From contig FJUW01000044.1 in NCBI GenBank assembly GCA_900074885.1, positions 156,747-220,746 of the forward strand: DNA of 64,000 nucleotides. The letters are read 5' to 3'. Source of the stretch: Rhynchosporium graminicola (lineage: Eukaryota > Ascomycota > Leotiomycetes > Helotiales > Ploettnerulaceae). Position 1 is the first letter of the stretch. The number at the start of each line of letters is the position of its first letter. Shown piece by piece: positions 34,401 to 47,500 of this stretch. The notes under the pieces are model-generated. The model was given only the letters and a program-made list of their open reading frames with translations, ran no database searches and had not been told where the DNA came from. A program made the position numbers and the translations under genes.

Positions 34401-35678
34401 TTAAAACTGATTATCTGAGAATCTGGTAAACTACGAAACGAGATAGTAATAGTACTTATTTAGGATATTTAATAGTAGCCCTAAGATTCGATTGATACTT
34501 CTTAAGTGCTCGCTTATATTACCTCTATAGTTGCTTCTTTCCTAATGCTTAATTATTCTATTAATCTTAAATAACTACGAGTCCTTAGTTTCGCTATATT
34601 CTATAAGGGACCTAGCAGAGGAGGCTTTAGAATAATCGGAATAGAGCGAAGATTATTAAGGTCTTTTAAGGGCTATCTAAGTCGCTTAAGTAGACGTTCG
34701 ATAGTATTTAAGTAGGATTCGGTAAATATAATATATGCTTCTATAATCCGGTCTTTAATATTATATATTTCTTAATACGAAGGAAGTTTTAGCTAAGGAC
34801 TTCTATTTCTGAGGTATCTTCTAACTTCTTCCGCTATGATTTACTTATATTAAGAACTAAATAATACTACTTGTTTACCCTAGACTACTTGATACGAGGA
34901 GACTTTAATATAACGTTATTAGTAGTACTATTACCTCTTAAAAGATAAATTTATAACCTCTCGGGGCTTCGTAGATCGGGTCGAGTACTAGTCTACTAAG
35001 AGTAATTCTCGGTAAAATCACTTATCAGGAGGCTTTTTGTATTTATCTTAGATAATTATATCTCCTTTAGAACGTTGCGATTAGCTAAGAGAGCTATTAT
35101 ATTTCGTTAGATACTCTTGCTTTGCGCCCTTAGCGCCCTCGGCGCTAAGCCTAGTCGTGTTATACTAAATAAGCTATTAATATATTCAAAGGAAGTAAAA
35201 GAGGATATAATATAATACTCTAGACGCTTAGAAACGCTCTTAGTAGTACTAGATTAGTTATGCTATATATTATCTACTATTTTTCGATCATTCGAGAGGC
35301 ATACTCTATAAGAATCTGAGATAAGCACTTTGTCCCTCTGCTCTATGTGCGTATTAAGAAAGCTACTAGAAGAGGATTATAAGTAGAGTAGGGTATTATT
35401 CGACTTTTTTCTTAGCGCATCTTATCGATAAGGAGAAACTATATTATTAGTATAGCGTATAGATAACTTAATATAAGATATATATACTTTTCTGAATTTG
35501 ACCCGACCTAGGATATATTCCGGCTTTAGTAGCTATAAGAGGCCGATTTCTGTCGCCCCGTCTTACCTCGAGTGTAATTAGCTATAAGTCATTAATCGTA
35601 TACTATATACCTGAAAAATCTTCAACTCCTAAGGATATTAAACTATAGAATCGCAAGTCATATTTTTCTTGTTTATTA
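31451..35678. other. RIP-decayed DNA, mostly unidentified
   Basis: TpA-rich with CpA/TpG nearly absent. A minus-strand stretch around 34390-33960 reads as protein (TADLVLSISSSGQASLAALH, then AILKAPTN.VKRKLATRN), implying a decayed gene, family unknown. The second MITE copy lies at 32974-33103. No other termini or genes could be defined. Confidence 0.5.
32974..33103. mobile_element. RIP-mutated copy of the MITE
   Basis: Left end GTTTAGGGTGGGTCTCGTCT and right end GGCGAGACCTACCTATAAC are recognisable versions of the TIRs at 4477-4505 and 4594-4622, in the same order and at similar spacing (about 130 bp against 148). The differences are mostly C-to-T and G-to-A. Confidence 0.7.
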
Positions 35679-37705
35679 TCCGCTGCGCTGCGGCCAGGGT
35701 TACACTTTTCGGGCCGGAATAACTAGTTAATCCGGAGGAACGCTAAAATCGCGATAATCTATAAATATATAAATAATATTAATTACCCTATTATATACTA
35801 CTTGCTATTATGCCTGAGAATATAGTTACTGATTCTACGGATCCTAGTACTCGTAGGCTAAAAGAGCTACTACTTGAAAAGGCTAGTATAGCCTTTATAC
35901 CGATGAAATTACTACCTTTTGACCTGATTATTATACTTCCTGATTATATTACTCTTAATGTTCCAATCGACCTTTTCATACTCTATTATACCCCTGAAAT
36001 TATTAAGGGTATAGTTGATCATACGAATTATTATACCCGGGCACTGAAAAACCCTGTATCGAAAAGGTCACGATATCTTAACTAGAGCTTAATATATAGT
36101 GCCGAGATCTATATATACCTCGCTATACGAATTTATATAATAATCTATATTGAAAACGAGATATTAGACTATTAGTGCACTAAGGGCATGTCACTTATAT
36201 ATCCTATCTTAAAGAAAATGGCTAGGGATCGATTCTAGGAGCTATATATAAGGTTTCGGCTCGAGGGCCTAGATACCGAAAGACTATATAAGAGAGTGAG
36301 TATTTTAGTCTCTTACCTCTTGAATATCTTAGCTTATTAAAGACTAGGTCTCTATATTATTAGTATATATCTAAGTAGTGAATTTGAGTGTATAGACTCC
36401 TAGCCGAGATATCGCTATAGACGAAATAATAATTCGCTATAAAGGCCAGGTAAAGGAAGTAATTACGATTCTAGGGAAGCTTACCCCTACGGGTTTTAAA
36501 GTATAGGGAGTCGCTTAGTAAGGCTTCTTACTTACTTAGAACTAGTATCGTCCTAGTAAAGATTTTAGCTTAGTTAGAGTGTTTATACTAAGAGAGCTAG
36601 GAGCTACGAAGAGCGGAAGAGGAGGTAATAAAACCTAGGCGGTTGTTTTGAGCTTATTAGACTGATTACTACTACTTACTAAAGGCTTTAGCTATTACGT
36701 GTTTCTCGATAATCTCTTTATATCAACGAAATTCGCACTCTACGCTCGAACACGTAGTTTTAGAGTCACGGGAATATATCGAACTAATGCGGGTGTACTA
36801 AAAGAGTTACTAGCTTTAAAGAAGCACGATAACAAAGATATTATACTATAGGGAATAATCTATTATTATACTATAACTAATAGTCTAGTATCTTAAGTAG
36901 GGTGAAAAGATTAAGCTTTTGTTATTATAATAAGTACCTTATTTTCAGGCTATAAGGCAAAGACTAAAAGACTTCGGAAGAGACTAAAGGAGATTAGCTT
37001 AAAGGTAAAGACCTCGAGAGTTCCTTTCAAAGGTTAACCTAAGGTATAGTTATATATACTTATAATCGCAGACTATTATAACTACGGTATAGGAGCTATA
37101 GACGACTTTGATTACCTAATAGCTTAGAACGCGGGATTATAGTATATCGAAAGAGGGGGCTATTAAGTAATTGAATATTGGGAACTGAGGATAGTGCTTA
37201 GTAATTGCTATATACTAGCCTTAAGAAGTGATATCCCTTTACCTCGGCGACCGATTAACTTGAGAAGCTAGAAGGACTTTAGAGATCAGCTGATTCTATC
37301 GCTCTTATCTATAGGTAAGAGCTATACCTTAAGTAAGAAGAGAGTATCGATAATAGAGCCTAAGGCTTATACTATCGATATTACGTCTTATAAGCACGTG
37401 AAGCTACTGAAGAGAGGTAGATATATTACGTATAAAGGAGGAAGGTTTAATAATCGGCTGAAAAAGAGGGTTGCACTCGGTGAAATTGCGGCAAATAAGG
37501 GCTATCCTTTAAGTAATTATTAGTTGTTCTACAGGTGCGATATTTATAATATTTATTTGTATAAGATAGGCCCTTGTTTTAATATATTTCATGAAAATTA
37601 ACTAGTTTTCGGTCTTATCGATGAAAATTCGCTCCTCTTATTAGCGAGAATTAAGCGAGCTTGGCAGTGCACGGTCTAGTGCAACCCTGGCCGCAGCGCA
37701 GCGGA
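35679..37705 (+). mobile_element. piggyBac-like DNA transposon with 23-bp TIRs, RIP-mutated
   Basis: Perfect inverted termini at 35679-35701 and 37683-37705 (TCCGCTGCGCTGCGGCCAGG plus three bases) bound a 2027-bp element. Both sides are followed outward by TA; the TTAA expected for piggyBac is not seen. The body encodes a piggyBac-type transposase (see next entry). The GC-rich termini remain intact because they hold CpG but almost no CpA. Confidence 0.75.
35810..37600 (+). pseudogene. piggyBac-type (DDE_Tnp_1_7) transposase, RIP-broken
   Basis: ATG 35810 opens MPENIVTDSTDPSTRRLKEL and stays open to 36085, followed by a segment with MARDRFQELYIRFRLEGLDT (about 36219-36278). A central core reads LDQLPLLTKGFSYYVFLDNL-like text (about 36658-36720) and TRSFRVTGTYRTNAGVLKEL (about 36750-36810), the piggyBac YYVFmDNfFtS...GTvR signature. 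Near the C-terminus, RCDIYNIYLYKIGPCFNIFH (about 37537-37597) is the eroded cysteine-rich terminal domain. RIP-type stops are scattered through it. Confidence 0.7.
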
Positions 37706-39640
37706 TAGTCTCTGCCAGGGAATTTCTGCTTCGGTTTAGGGTCTATATAATATCTCGAGTCGCAAGAGGAGATACGGAATCCTTATCTATAGATTTATAT
37801 CTAGCTCCTTGCGTAGATTTATTATGCTGCTTCCTTTTAGTCGAGAATAAAGAAGGGGAAAGGTAGCTCCTTTAGCGTCTATAGCTCGAGATTCGGACTA
37901 GCTTAAAGGTATTCGAAGTATCTTAGTTCGAGTGAGATAAAAGAAGTAAGGTAGGAAATCTATAAACGTTATTAAGGATATCTACTTCGGAAATTCTAAG
38001 ACGAGATCGCGCAGGGGATTTTAGTAGTCTATTAACTGCTTTGAGGCCTGTTTATTACGTGTGCTAAGTGAAAGTAGTCTGCTAGAGCATAGAGGTATTA
38101 CATAAATCTGGATTATGAATAGCTCGATTCAGGATGCGTATAGGGTGCCGAAGGTTTACTGAATATATTAGAGGAAGACTAGGCTCATACGTAAGGTTTC
38201 GGATGTTCCTGATCTGCTATATATTTTATAAGTAAGCTATAGAAAATATCTCTAGCGGGTAAGTATAGCTCGCTCTGTAAATACTTTATCTATATAAAAG
38301 TAAGAGGATTAAAGCTCACGATAATAGCTTGATATTCACTACTAGAGTCGTTGATATAGAGGGCGAGTACCTTGGTACCCGAACTATAGAGATATCGGAT
38401 ATTCTCTATAAATAATTAGTTATAAAGAGTATTAGTAAATACTAGATTAAAGCTTCGCTTTACTAAGGAGTTATGCGCGTAGCTCGCTTAAAGCTATTAA
38501 TCTATAAATCGTTAAACTCAAACTTCTATCTACGAAAATTCTTATAATCTAGGAGGATAAGTCTAATTATTCTAGAAGAGTTATAAGTCGGAAGTAGAAT
38601 AGCAAAGACTCTATATAGTTAAGAGCGAAGATACGAGAGATATTATATTAATAGTAGTTATCTGCAGATCTTTCGTAGAACCTTAACTACTAAACTCTTG
38701 CTTAAATATAGTCTCTGCTATATATATATATAGATTAATTATATCTCACGTCTTGCGTGCTAAGTATACTATTAAAGTAGACTATAATTAGAAAAGATCG
38801 CTAACGAATAAAATATAGCAGTACCCGTGAAATATTCTCTATAATAATATATCTTTATAGCCTGAACTGTATAACGTGTTTAGATTTAACTACTTAGCTC
38901 GTACGCTATTTACTTAGGAAGATCACTTATATACTATATCATGCGCGTAAAAGTGACTTAACTGAGCGATATAAGCGTATAGTAGTATATTAAATCACCT
39001 ATGCCTATTCGAACGCTATAATTTTATAATCTAGTAAGAAACTAGCCGGGAGTTTTATATATAGTCGGTTTCAATAGCTCCTATCTTAGCTTATGATTCG
39101 GCTCTTTCGATATTCAAATGACCCCCTAATAGGCAGGTATAAATAAATTTGATTAGCTAATACTTATCTTGTCTATTCTGATAATTCGATAAATAACTCT
39201 TAAGGTATATAGTATTATTTATGATATAGAGCAGAAGTCTACTTATTAAAATAGAGTATCTTCTAAATATACAGTAACGTAGAGATTATAGTTAAAGATA
39301 ATATCTTTCCGTACGATATACTATCTAAGTTAGACTTATTCTCTCTAGCTACTATTTATATAGATTTAGTTATCTCTTACTTACTTAATATAGCTCCTAT
39401 AATATTCTTTATTTCTTTTGCTATACTTTCCTTTAGAGCAGTTAATAATATAAGCTAAAAAGAAACGTTAAATTTAAACTTTAGGATAGTATTACTTCCT
39501 AAAACTGATTTCTCTAATCCTTTATAAAGATCTTCTTTTACAGATTATAATAGCTACTAAATGAAGTCAGATCGACTTTAGAAATACTATTACTTATATT
39601 ACTTTTAGTCTTTTTAATAGAGCGTATAATACGTAAAATT
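37706..39640. other. RIP-decayed DNA with an unidentified minus-strand gene remnant
   Basis: The minus strand at about 38480-38130 reads FNLVFTNTLYN.LFIENIRY LYSSGTKVLALYINDSSSEY and ARDIFYSLLIKYIAD, clearly former protein, family not recognised. The remainder gave nothing. Confidence 0.45.
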
Positions 39641-42115
39641 TTAGATAGCTGAAATACTAGAGAGAATTTTCTCTACTTATATTCTAAGCGAATAATATAC
39701 GATCAGAGATATACTATATGCTCACGACGTGCATAGCTTAAAAAGTATGCAGAATTGCTTATAATAGCCGAGTATTCTTTATAAGGATATAAGAACTCGC
39801 TATTAGCTAAACGTCTCTGAAGATACTGAACTTATACGTGCTTTTCTAGATTATCTTTACGTTGAAATAGGCCCTTTTCGCAGAATGGGTAATATAGTAT
39901 AGCTTTTATATATAACTTGTTATTAAGCGTCTACGCCTCTTGAATTCCTGCTAATTTACTACCTCCTTGCTCTTAGAGAATTTCGTTATTATCTTTAGTA
40001 CTTGGACTAGTATATGAACCGCGTATCTAAGAATATTGTTTTAGCTATACTATTTTTAATTAGCGAGGGGTTTCTTAGCAGTAGTAGAGTTACGCTAGAG
40101 TATAGATAAGCTGAATATATATATTAAAAACTTTATTTTTATAAAGCTTATCGAGCGGTTAAAAGAGTAGCTTAGCGATAGTAGCTCGCTCCCTAAGCTT
40201 ATACTCGATCGTGGATAATATAAGCACCTTATTATTAGGAAGGATACCTTATATCTAGCGATCTACCTTATCCACGTGAATAGTTTCGTGGAAGTTATTA
40301 ATTGTATAGTTAAGTAGCTTATTTTTTAATTAAGTTTTTCTGTAGTTAATCTTCTATTAAGCTTTCTAGTGTTTTTTATACTAGAACGTATTCTTAGCTA
40401 CCTTAATTATAGAGTATCTCTCTGCTTTTATTTTAAGAACGTAGCCCTTCTGTTCTTATATCCTGTTTAGGATATATTAATCTTTTAAAATCTCCTCCTT
40501 TTATATATTATTTAATTTATCCGGAGTATTATTATAACGTTTAAAGCAGCTAATAGCTCGAATAAGATCCTTATAGCGAGTAGTTCCGAGGTAAATAGCT
40601 TAGTAGTCGGCGTTAATAAACGATAGCATATAATATCGCTTATATATATCGCTACTATTTCCTATAGCGTATCTCCTCTCTTCAGGGGTTAGTGCCTCTA
40701 TTATATATTAGTAAATCTGTATCTAATATAGGTTATATAGAATATCGTTATTACTATTTAACCCCTTCCCGGATCCTCTTCGTAAGTTATACTATTATAG
40801 CTATTTCCTAAAATAATAAGTATAGCTAAGACGGATAAAGTAGTATTAGTACTTTACGTAGGTTAATGATTTTATTTCTAATATACAGACTTTAGTTAGT
40901 AAGAACGTAATATTACGGAAAATTAGCTATTTTGCTTAGTTATTATTTTATTTCAGATAAATACGATTAGTTCCGTTTAGAATAATAAGATCGTAGATCT
41001 ATCGTAAGGATATGAATTTATTCTTAAACGCGTTATCTATAATAGCTAAAGCTATAATAAATATAACTAGGTAGTAAATAATACTTTCGTTATTACAAAA
41101 GGTAAACTTCTTCTTATAAAAGATTTAATATATTAGGTATATCTTCAGAAGGTATATACTTATAGCTTCTTCTTTCCACTCGACCGCTTAATATATTAGA
41201 GATTAAGGATAAGTCGTATAGTAAGTTATCGTCCTTTTATAAGGGGAGGGAAGACTTGAAACTTAATATCTTCGTATAAGAGAGGTATCTTCCCTACTAA
41301 CGCTATAGGCCTAGTAGACGTATAGCTAGCGAAAATATTAATTAGGGACTCCTGCACGCGGAGTCGTTTATAAGGAAAAGTCTCTTGATTATAAACTTAG
41401 AGACTATTTTAAAGAATATATAGATCCTCGATGTATAAGGCAGACTTATTAACTTCTAAGTTATTAAGACTAAGTATAGGAATCTACTATAGATTTGTTA
41501 GTATTATTAATTTATTAATATAGACGAGTAATAAATATTACGGAGATCTGCGAGGATCCCCTTATCTATATAGCGCTTTACTATACGTTAGTAGTTTATG
41601 CTGAGTATATGCTAGTAAGTAGATATAGTTGCTTACCTCTTGATACGCGAATTCTTCCTTTCTTTCCGTTAGATAAGGAACGTCTTAAAGTCTTCTGCGG
41701 TTATACCTTTCAGAGTAATCACCGGATCTCCTTTCCTAACCTTTTTATAATGCTTAAAGTAGCGTAATTAGTAAGTATATAATAATAAATAATAATAGGA
41801 ACCTATAAGTTCTATAGCTATTCTTCTCTTTTTATTATCCCTTTCGTCTTGTCATAGGGGTTTACTAGATTTGGACTAGCGATTACGAACTCGGCCCTAA
41901 TCTTTCGATAACGCTCGGCTTCTGAATCGAGCTTACCTTTAGAGCTATAGCTAGAGTTAGACTTAGAGTCTGTATTATAATTAGAATCAGAGGCGGCGCT
42001 AAAGTCGCTAGTATTAGAAATAGGTACCTTCTGCTTTCGCTTAGCCTATGATCTGCTTTCTTAGGGATTCGCAGCACTAGATAAATCCGGATAGGATATT
42101 TTATTACTACTATAG
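39640..42115 (-). pseudogene. DUF3435 (Starship captain-type) tyrosine recombinase with C2H2 fingers, RIP-broken
   Basis: Reading the minus strand: an S/N-rich N-terminus; RYRKIRAEFVIASPNLVNPY (about 41910-41850); ITAEDFKTFLI.RKERKNSR (about 41710-41650); LEVNKSALYIEDLYIL (about 41465-41420); YKRLRVQESLINIFAS YTSTRP.ALVGKIPL (about 41360-41280), the strongest DUF3435 signature; YEDIKFQVFPPL and IKRSSGKKK; ERRYAIGNSSDIYKRYYMLS then F..AD..AIYLGTTRYKD (about 40680-40560), around the catalytic tyrosine; and CEKGLFQRKDNLEKHVQVQY with a second finger-like block ending ARREHI (about 39900-39720). DUF3435 proteins are the YR recombinases that mobilise Starship elements. Stops are Q- or W-derived and there are frameshifts. 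Confidence 0.75.
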
Positions 42116-42851
42116 TAAAGAGTCTTACGCTAAGCGTGACGTTAAGGTAGCTTATTTAGTAAAAGAGATATGCTGCAACTTTATAGTAGTACTAAGGATA
42201 CTAAGGGAATTATTAACTATTATAGCTTTAACTTTCTCAGATAGTTAAGGATAGTACTATCTTTAGAAGAAAATTATTTATAATATCGTAAAGAGCTGAT
42301 CCTTAGTTATGCTACTCTTTACTATCTGTACTATTTCGTTTCCTCGGTAGCTTTAAGTATATATAGTAGTATTTGAGTAATAAGAGGCACCTTAGTGTAT
42401 AAGTAAGAAGTCTGGCGATACGTCGACCGTTTAAGTGTATGAACCCTCGACTAGTCTTTAAAGATCGTAATAATATACGGGAACTGGAATAAAGGACGAA
42501 GAAATCGATAGTAAGGGGCGATAAGTAAGGAAAATAACAGGAGAAAAAGGACGGCGAGACCGATAATATAAATGTACTATTAATAGAGTGTCAGGGCCCC
42601 TCATATAGCGACCCTCCTTTATGGTTAACTCTTACTATACTGATAGTTATAGTTATTAACTGGGAATAATCGAGGGTAAATTATCAGATTGGAAGGTCGT
42701 TAAGGCAGCGTGGGAGCTAATGCGCTAGACCTTATAGCTCGATGCTCGAGCACCTAAGCGAGGTGGAAAGGGTAGGTAAAACAGCGACTATACTACCCTA
42801 GAAACAGGGATAGAATCACTAACATCTCAATACTAATAATAATAATACACG
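42116..42851. other. Weakly RIPped segment upstream of the captain-type gene
   Basis: 42390-42850 keeps many TpG and CpA dinucleotides (GGCAGCGTGGGAGCTAATGC), unlike both neighbours, and ends with an (AAT)n run at the Gypsy LTR. No ORF. If a Starship was present its 5' boundary would fall here, because the captain reads leftward from this side. Confidence 0.4.
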
Positions 42852-43120
42852 TGTAATGACACAAGACTCGAGGCGGTATACGAGTAAGAATAAAACAAGT
42901 AGGGAGGCTAAGAGCGATCTTATATAGTCTACTACTAAGGAAATAAAAAGATAAGGAAAGAAGAAGAAGAGAGATAGAGTATAAAGCACCTTATATATAT
43001 ATACTAGTACTAGTCTGATACTATACCGAGTCAGATACTAGTTATACCGGGATACCTATGGACTTAGGCCTTAGTATCTATCCTTCTTCTTATATGATAT
43101 TCAGATAAGTTATTATTATA
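42852..43120 (-). repeat. 3' LTR of Gypsy family-2 copy 1
   Basis: 269 bp. It starts TGTAATGACACAAGACTCGA on the plus strand and ends ATTATTATA, a RIPped form of the GTCGTCACA preserved at 58583-58591. Confidence 0.85.
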
Positions 43121-43399
43121 TTACTCCCCCCTTAAGAAGAGCTTAACCTTAAGCTCGGAAGGTTATAGTTTATATTAGAAATTAATCTTTATTATAACTA
43201 TTTTCGTTGATATTCGCGTAATAAGCGCTAGCTACTCTTTAGTAGTAGTAAATTCCTTATTAGGTTCTGACTAGTTATATTACTATAATAGTATTATATT
43301 AGTTATAGCTTCTAAATCGAGCGATAAGCTATATTTGCTTAATCTATTTATAGCGGGAGTCGAGTTTAAGTAGGGCGTAAGGTATATAAAGGAAGAGGT

Positions 43400-44576
43400 T
43401 TATTAATATTAGAGCCTTTCTTTTTTAACTACGATAACTACTCTAACTTATAAGTTTACTCTCCCTAGACTACGATATAGTTCCTAGAGTAAGTATTATT
43501 ACTTATACTATAATAGTCTACTATAATCTTATATATTAATCGACTTAATTAACTTTCTCTTATTATAAGTAAGTTTCTTACTTTAGTATTAGGAATAGTC
43601 TTTAAGTAAGATATAAGTATTCTATAGATCTATAATACTAACTCCTGTAGTACTCCTACTAGTTCCCGCTAGTACTCTTTTAGTAGCGTATTATATATAT
43701 TACTTATAATATATTCGCGCTTTCCTTAAGCTAAAGTATAATAATACTCTTATTTTAGAACTTCTATATTTATTTAATAAGCTTAACTCTAAGCTTTATA
43801 AGTATTATTTAGTATTAAAAAGTAGTTATAAGTATATAGGTTACTTAAGCTTAAATATAGTTATATATACTAACGCGTTATAGTTATCTAATTATATTAA
43901 TATAGAGTATATTATTTTATCTAGCTTACTTCCTAGTAGTAAAGCTAAAAACACGGAGCTAAATTAGAGTAGTATTATAACTACTTATAAGGCTATTAAT
44001 CAGATCTATTATCTCGCGAAATCTACTACTCTTATTATTATATTAGAGATTATTATTATATAATTAGTAAAGACTTAAGCTTTAAAGCGATCTATAGAGA
44101 AAGTATTTAAGGAGTTAGAGTTTATTAAAGTAATAAGTTAAGATCTTTAAACCCTTAGATACTAGTATAATATTAATATAATATAGGATTTAGATCTTCT
44201 AATAATAGATTCAGCGAAATCTAAGTTAATAGTATTAATAGTATTAAAGTAGATAAAAGAGTTAAATACTATTATATAGGAATTTGCGAAGAAAGCTATA
44301 TTTAAGGCTATAATATCTAATACTAAGGGAAAAAGGAATTTACTTTCTACTTTAAAGATAGCGTTAGATCTAGATACTCCTAGACTTTCTCTAAAGAAGA
44401 AAGCCCGTAGGATTAGCTATTATACTTAGTCTATTACTAAAGCTATATTAGTAAATTTAAATAAGGAGTTAGATATAGAAATCCTAATTCTAGATATTTC
44501 AGATTTACTAGAAGCTCCGGAGACTTTAGAGAAGAAAGCTAGTAAAGTAGAGGTAATAAAGGAAGTAAAGTTTTAG
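43400..44576 (+). pseudogene. Antisense ORF between pol and 3' LTR, copy 1
   Basis: The plus strand, opposite to pol, reads protein-like text that also appears in copy 2: LSLKKKARRISYYT then LNKELDIEILILDISDLLEA and an acidic tail ending at TAG 44574-44576. Stops lie at Q codons. Its 3' end faces the pol 3' end, so the two are convergent. Family unknown; see the copy-2 entry. Confidence 0.5.
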
Positions 44577-44589
44577 ATATAGCGTTATT

Positions 44590-47500
44590 ATAAAGTATAA
44601 TTAAAGGATTATTCTTAGTAATAAAATTTTAATACTAGTATATATAATAGTTTATTATCCTCTAAGTAACTATAGTTATCTATTCTATTTTCCTAAGCTT
44701 TAATCTATTAATCTAGTTTACGTAAAAGTCTAGGTTTACTTAGGTTAGTAGTATAGAAGTCTCTAAGCTTATATAGAGTACTTATTAAGTCAGAAGCGTT
44801 ATATTAAGTTAGATCCGGGTCGTAGCTTAGCTAGCTAACTTAATACTTTAGATTACTTCTTAGGAGCTATATAGTAAGTATATCTTATAACTTCTATTCT
44901 TCTTAAGTAATAATAATCTCCGGGAGTATATTTAGTAGCTCTTAGCTTAGTAATAAGTTATCCGAGTTCTTAAAGAGTAATTCTAAAGCGAATATATTAT
45001 ATATAGAAGATCTAGGAGGTAAATCTAGCTTATAAGAGTATCTGATCTTAGCTAGGACTTAGTATAATCTTACTTAGAAGCTAGATAGCTTTTTACTTAG
45101 CTAGTAATTCTTAAGGTTCCTTATAGAGAGAAATACCTTATCTCTAACTTCCTAGTCGATATTATACTATTTCAGGTCAGTTATAGCGTATATCCTCTAC
45201 TAAGTAGCTAGTATATTAGCTTTTATAAACTCGATAGCGGATTTAGTATATTTAGCTAAGGATTTAGTATTAGTATAATTAAGCTATTCTTATAGTATTA
45301 ATATAATAAGTTACTTCTAATCTTAGTTATTCTATAATAGTATACTATATTTAAGGGTATATAGCGCTATATTAATAGAATTATAAAGCAGAGTTACTTA
45401 AGCGTAGTCTATTATTAGTAGTAGTTCGCCCTAGTTACTTTAGTAGTAATTAACGAAAGGTCTAAAGCGTTAGTTAATATACTAGTTTATAATCTCTATT
45501 TATCTATTAGTTTACTAGTAAAAAGAGGTAAAAAGCTTAACCTAAACTCTAATTATATAGTAAAACTCTTATTAGAAGGATAAGATAAACTAAGCTCTTT
45601 AATCGGATATAATTAACTTAGGGGTATATCTGAAATAATATATCTATTAGATAAATAGTATCGCTATCCTGCGGGTATTAATATTATAGTAATATAATAC
45701 TAATATAGAGTCCTTTCTTAAGTAATTAATAAATACTAATATCCTATCGAACTCCTAGTTATCAGGCGAGAAGTCCTTGAAATCTATAGCTAAGTACTAT
45801 ATAGGGTAGCTAAGTACTAGTAATAAGTAGAGGAATCCTTATTATTTCGTCTGCTTCAGATAAGAGTACTAGTAAGGGTAATAATTATAAGTATACTATT
45901 TTATATCTAATACGAGTCCTTTCTAGTAATAATAGATAGAAATTATTTCAGCGGTCTTATAAGTATTTAGATAAGCGGAAGAAACTTAATTATAGACTTT
46001 ACTAATTAAATAAGTATATAATAAGGTATAGTATTATATATATAAATAATTATTATAAAGTAATAAGCTATTATTAATTATATAGCTATTTCCTAATATA
46101 TTCTATTTATTAGAGAACGATTCTTAGTTAAATTAGTATAGTTTTTCGATTAAATTAAAGGAGTTATATATAGGTTCTAATAGTATATTAGTCCTTAGTG
46201 ATATTAGGTATATATAACTAATTTAATCGATATAATATTTAGCTAGCTCCGCGTTAATCCTAAGGTCTAAGTAGTCTAGAGGTAATAAAACCCGAGATCT
46301 ATTATCTTACTTCTACTATTCCTATATCCTTAGGTCTTATTCCTTATAGCTAAGGATATTAGCTTTAGTATTATCTTTACTAAGTATATATATAATTTAG
46401 AAGTTAAATTCAGATAAGAATTCTATTTATCTAGCTTACTTACTAGTTAGGACCTTAGTAGTTATAAAGTACTCTAAGGATCGATAGTCTATATATACGC
46501 TAGTATAATATTATAGAGATATAAGTTTAAGTCTCTATTTCCGGAAAGACTTAATAATAGTATATAATTCCTTATTAAAGATCTTCTAGTTTAGTTCGTA
46601 TCTATTAAGAATATAGAAATAGAATCTAATTAGATACTACTAGTTATCTTTATATAATTAGAAGATAACTCTAGCTATTACGCTATTAGAAGTATTAGTT
46701 TCTAGTTTAGTTTATAATTCAGGGTCGAAATAATATAGTTTTTATATTAATAGTAGCTATTAATATAAATTATTAAAGGATTTCTTATAATTATCAGTGA
46801 AATTCTATAGTACTATAGGCCGAGTAAGTATTAAGAGAAGTTTAGTAATAAGGCTTAAATTCCGAATAAATTAATAATAGAAACTATAGAATCCTAAGAA
46901 AGATTTTATAGCTATTATTATTTCGGGGTACTTCTAATCTACTAATAGTACTACTTTCTTAGGATCTGGCTTGATTCTATTAGTAATAATAATATATCTA
47001 AGGTATTTAGTCCGAGTAATATAGAATTCGCTTTTCTTAATATCTACCTGAAGTCCGGTATCTATTAAGCGTTATAGTACTAATTTAATATATTCCTTAT
47101 ATTCCTAAAGCGTTTCCGAGTATATAAGAATATTATCTAAGTAAGCTATATAGAAATCGTCTAAGTAGTATAATAATATATTATTTATATATTATTAGTA
47201 TATACTAAGTCTATTATAGAGCTTAAAAAGTAATACTTTATATTTATAAGATCTAAAGCGGGTTCGGAAAGTAATATATTCTTCTGATTTAGAGTCTATA
47301 TAGATATAGTTAAATATTATCTAGATATTTAGTTTAGTAAAAATTACTACTTTAGATACTTAAGTTAAGAGCTTATTAATCCTAAGTATTAGATATAAAT
47401 CTTTTCGAGTGATTATATTAAGCTTATAATAATCGATATAGAAGCGTAATCCTCTATTAGCTTTCTTAATAAATAATATAAGTAATATAAAGGGACTTTA

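Noticed and set aside
41883..42077. 64-codon minus-strand frame with hydrophobic text
   Set aside because: Wrong frame of the DUF3435 gene N-terminus; the adjacent frame gives S/N-rich text leading into the conserved region.
42100..42851. Exact Starship 5' boundary
   Set aside because: No short direct repeat or terminal inverted repeat pair could be identified by eye, and the other end is unknown.
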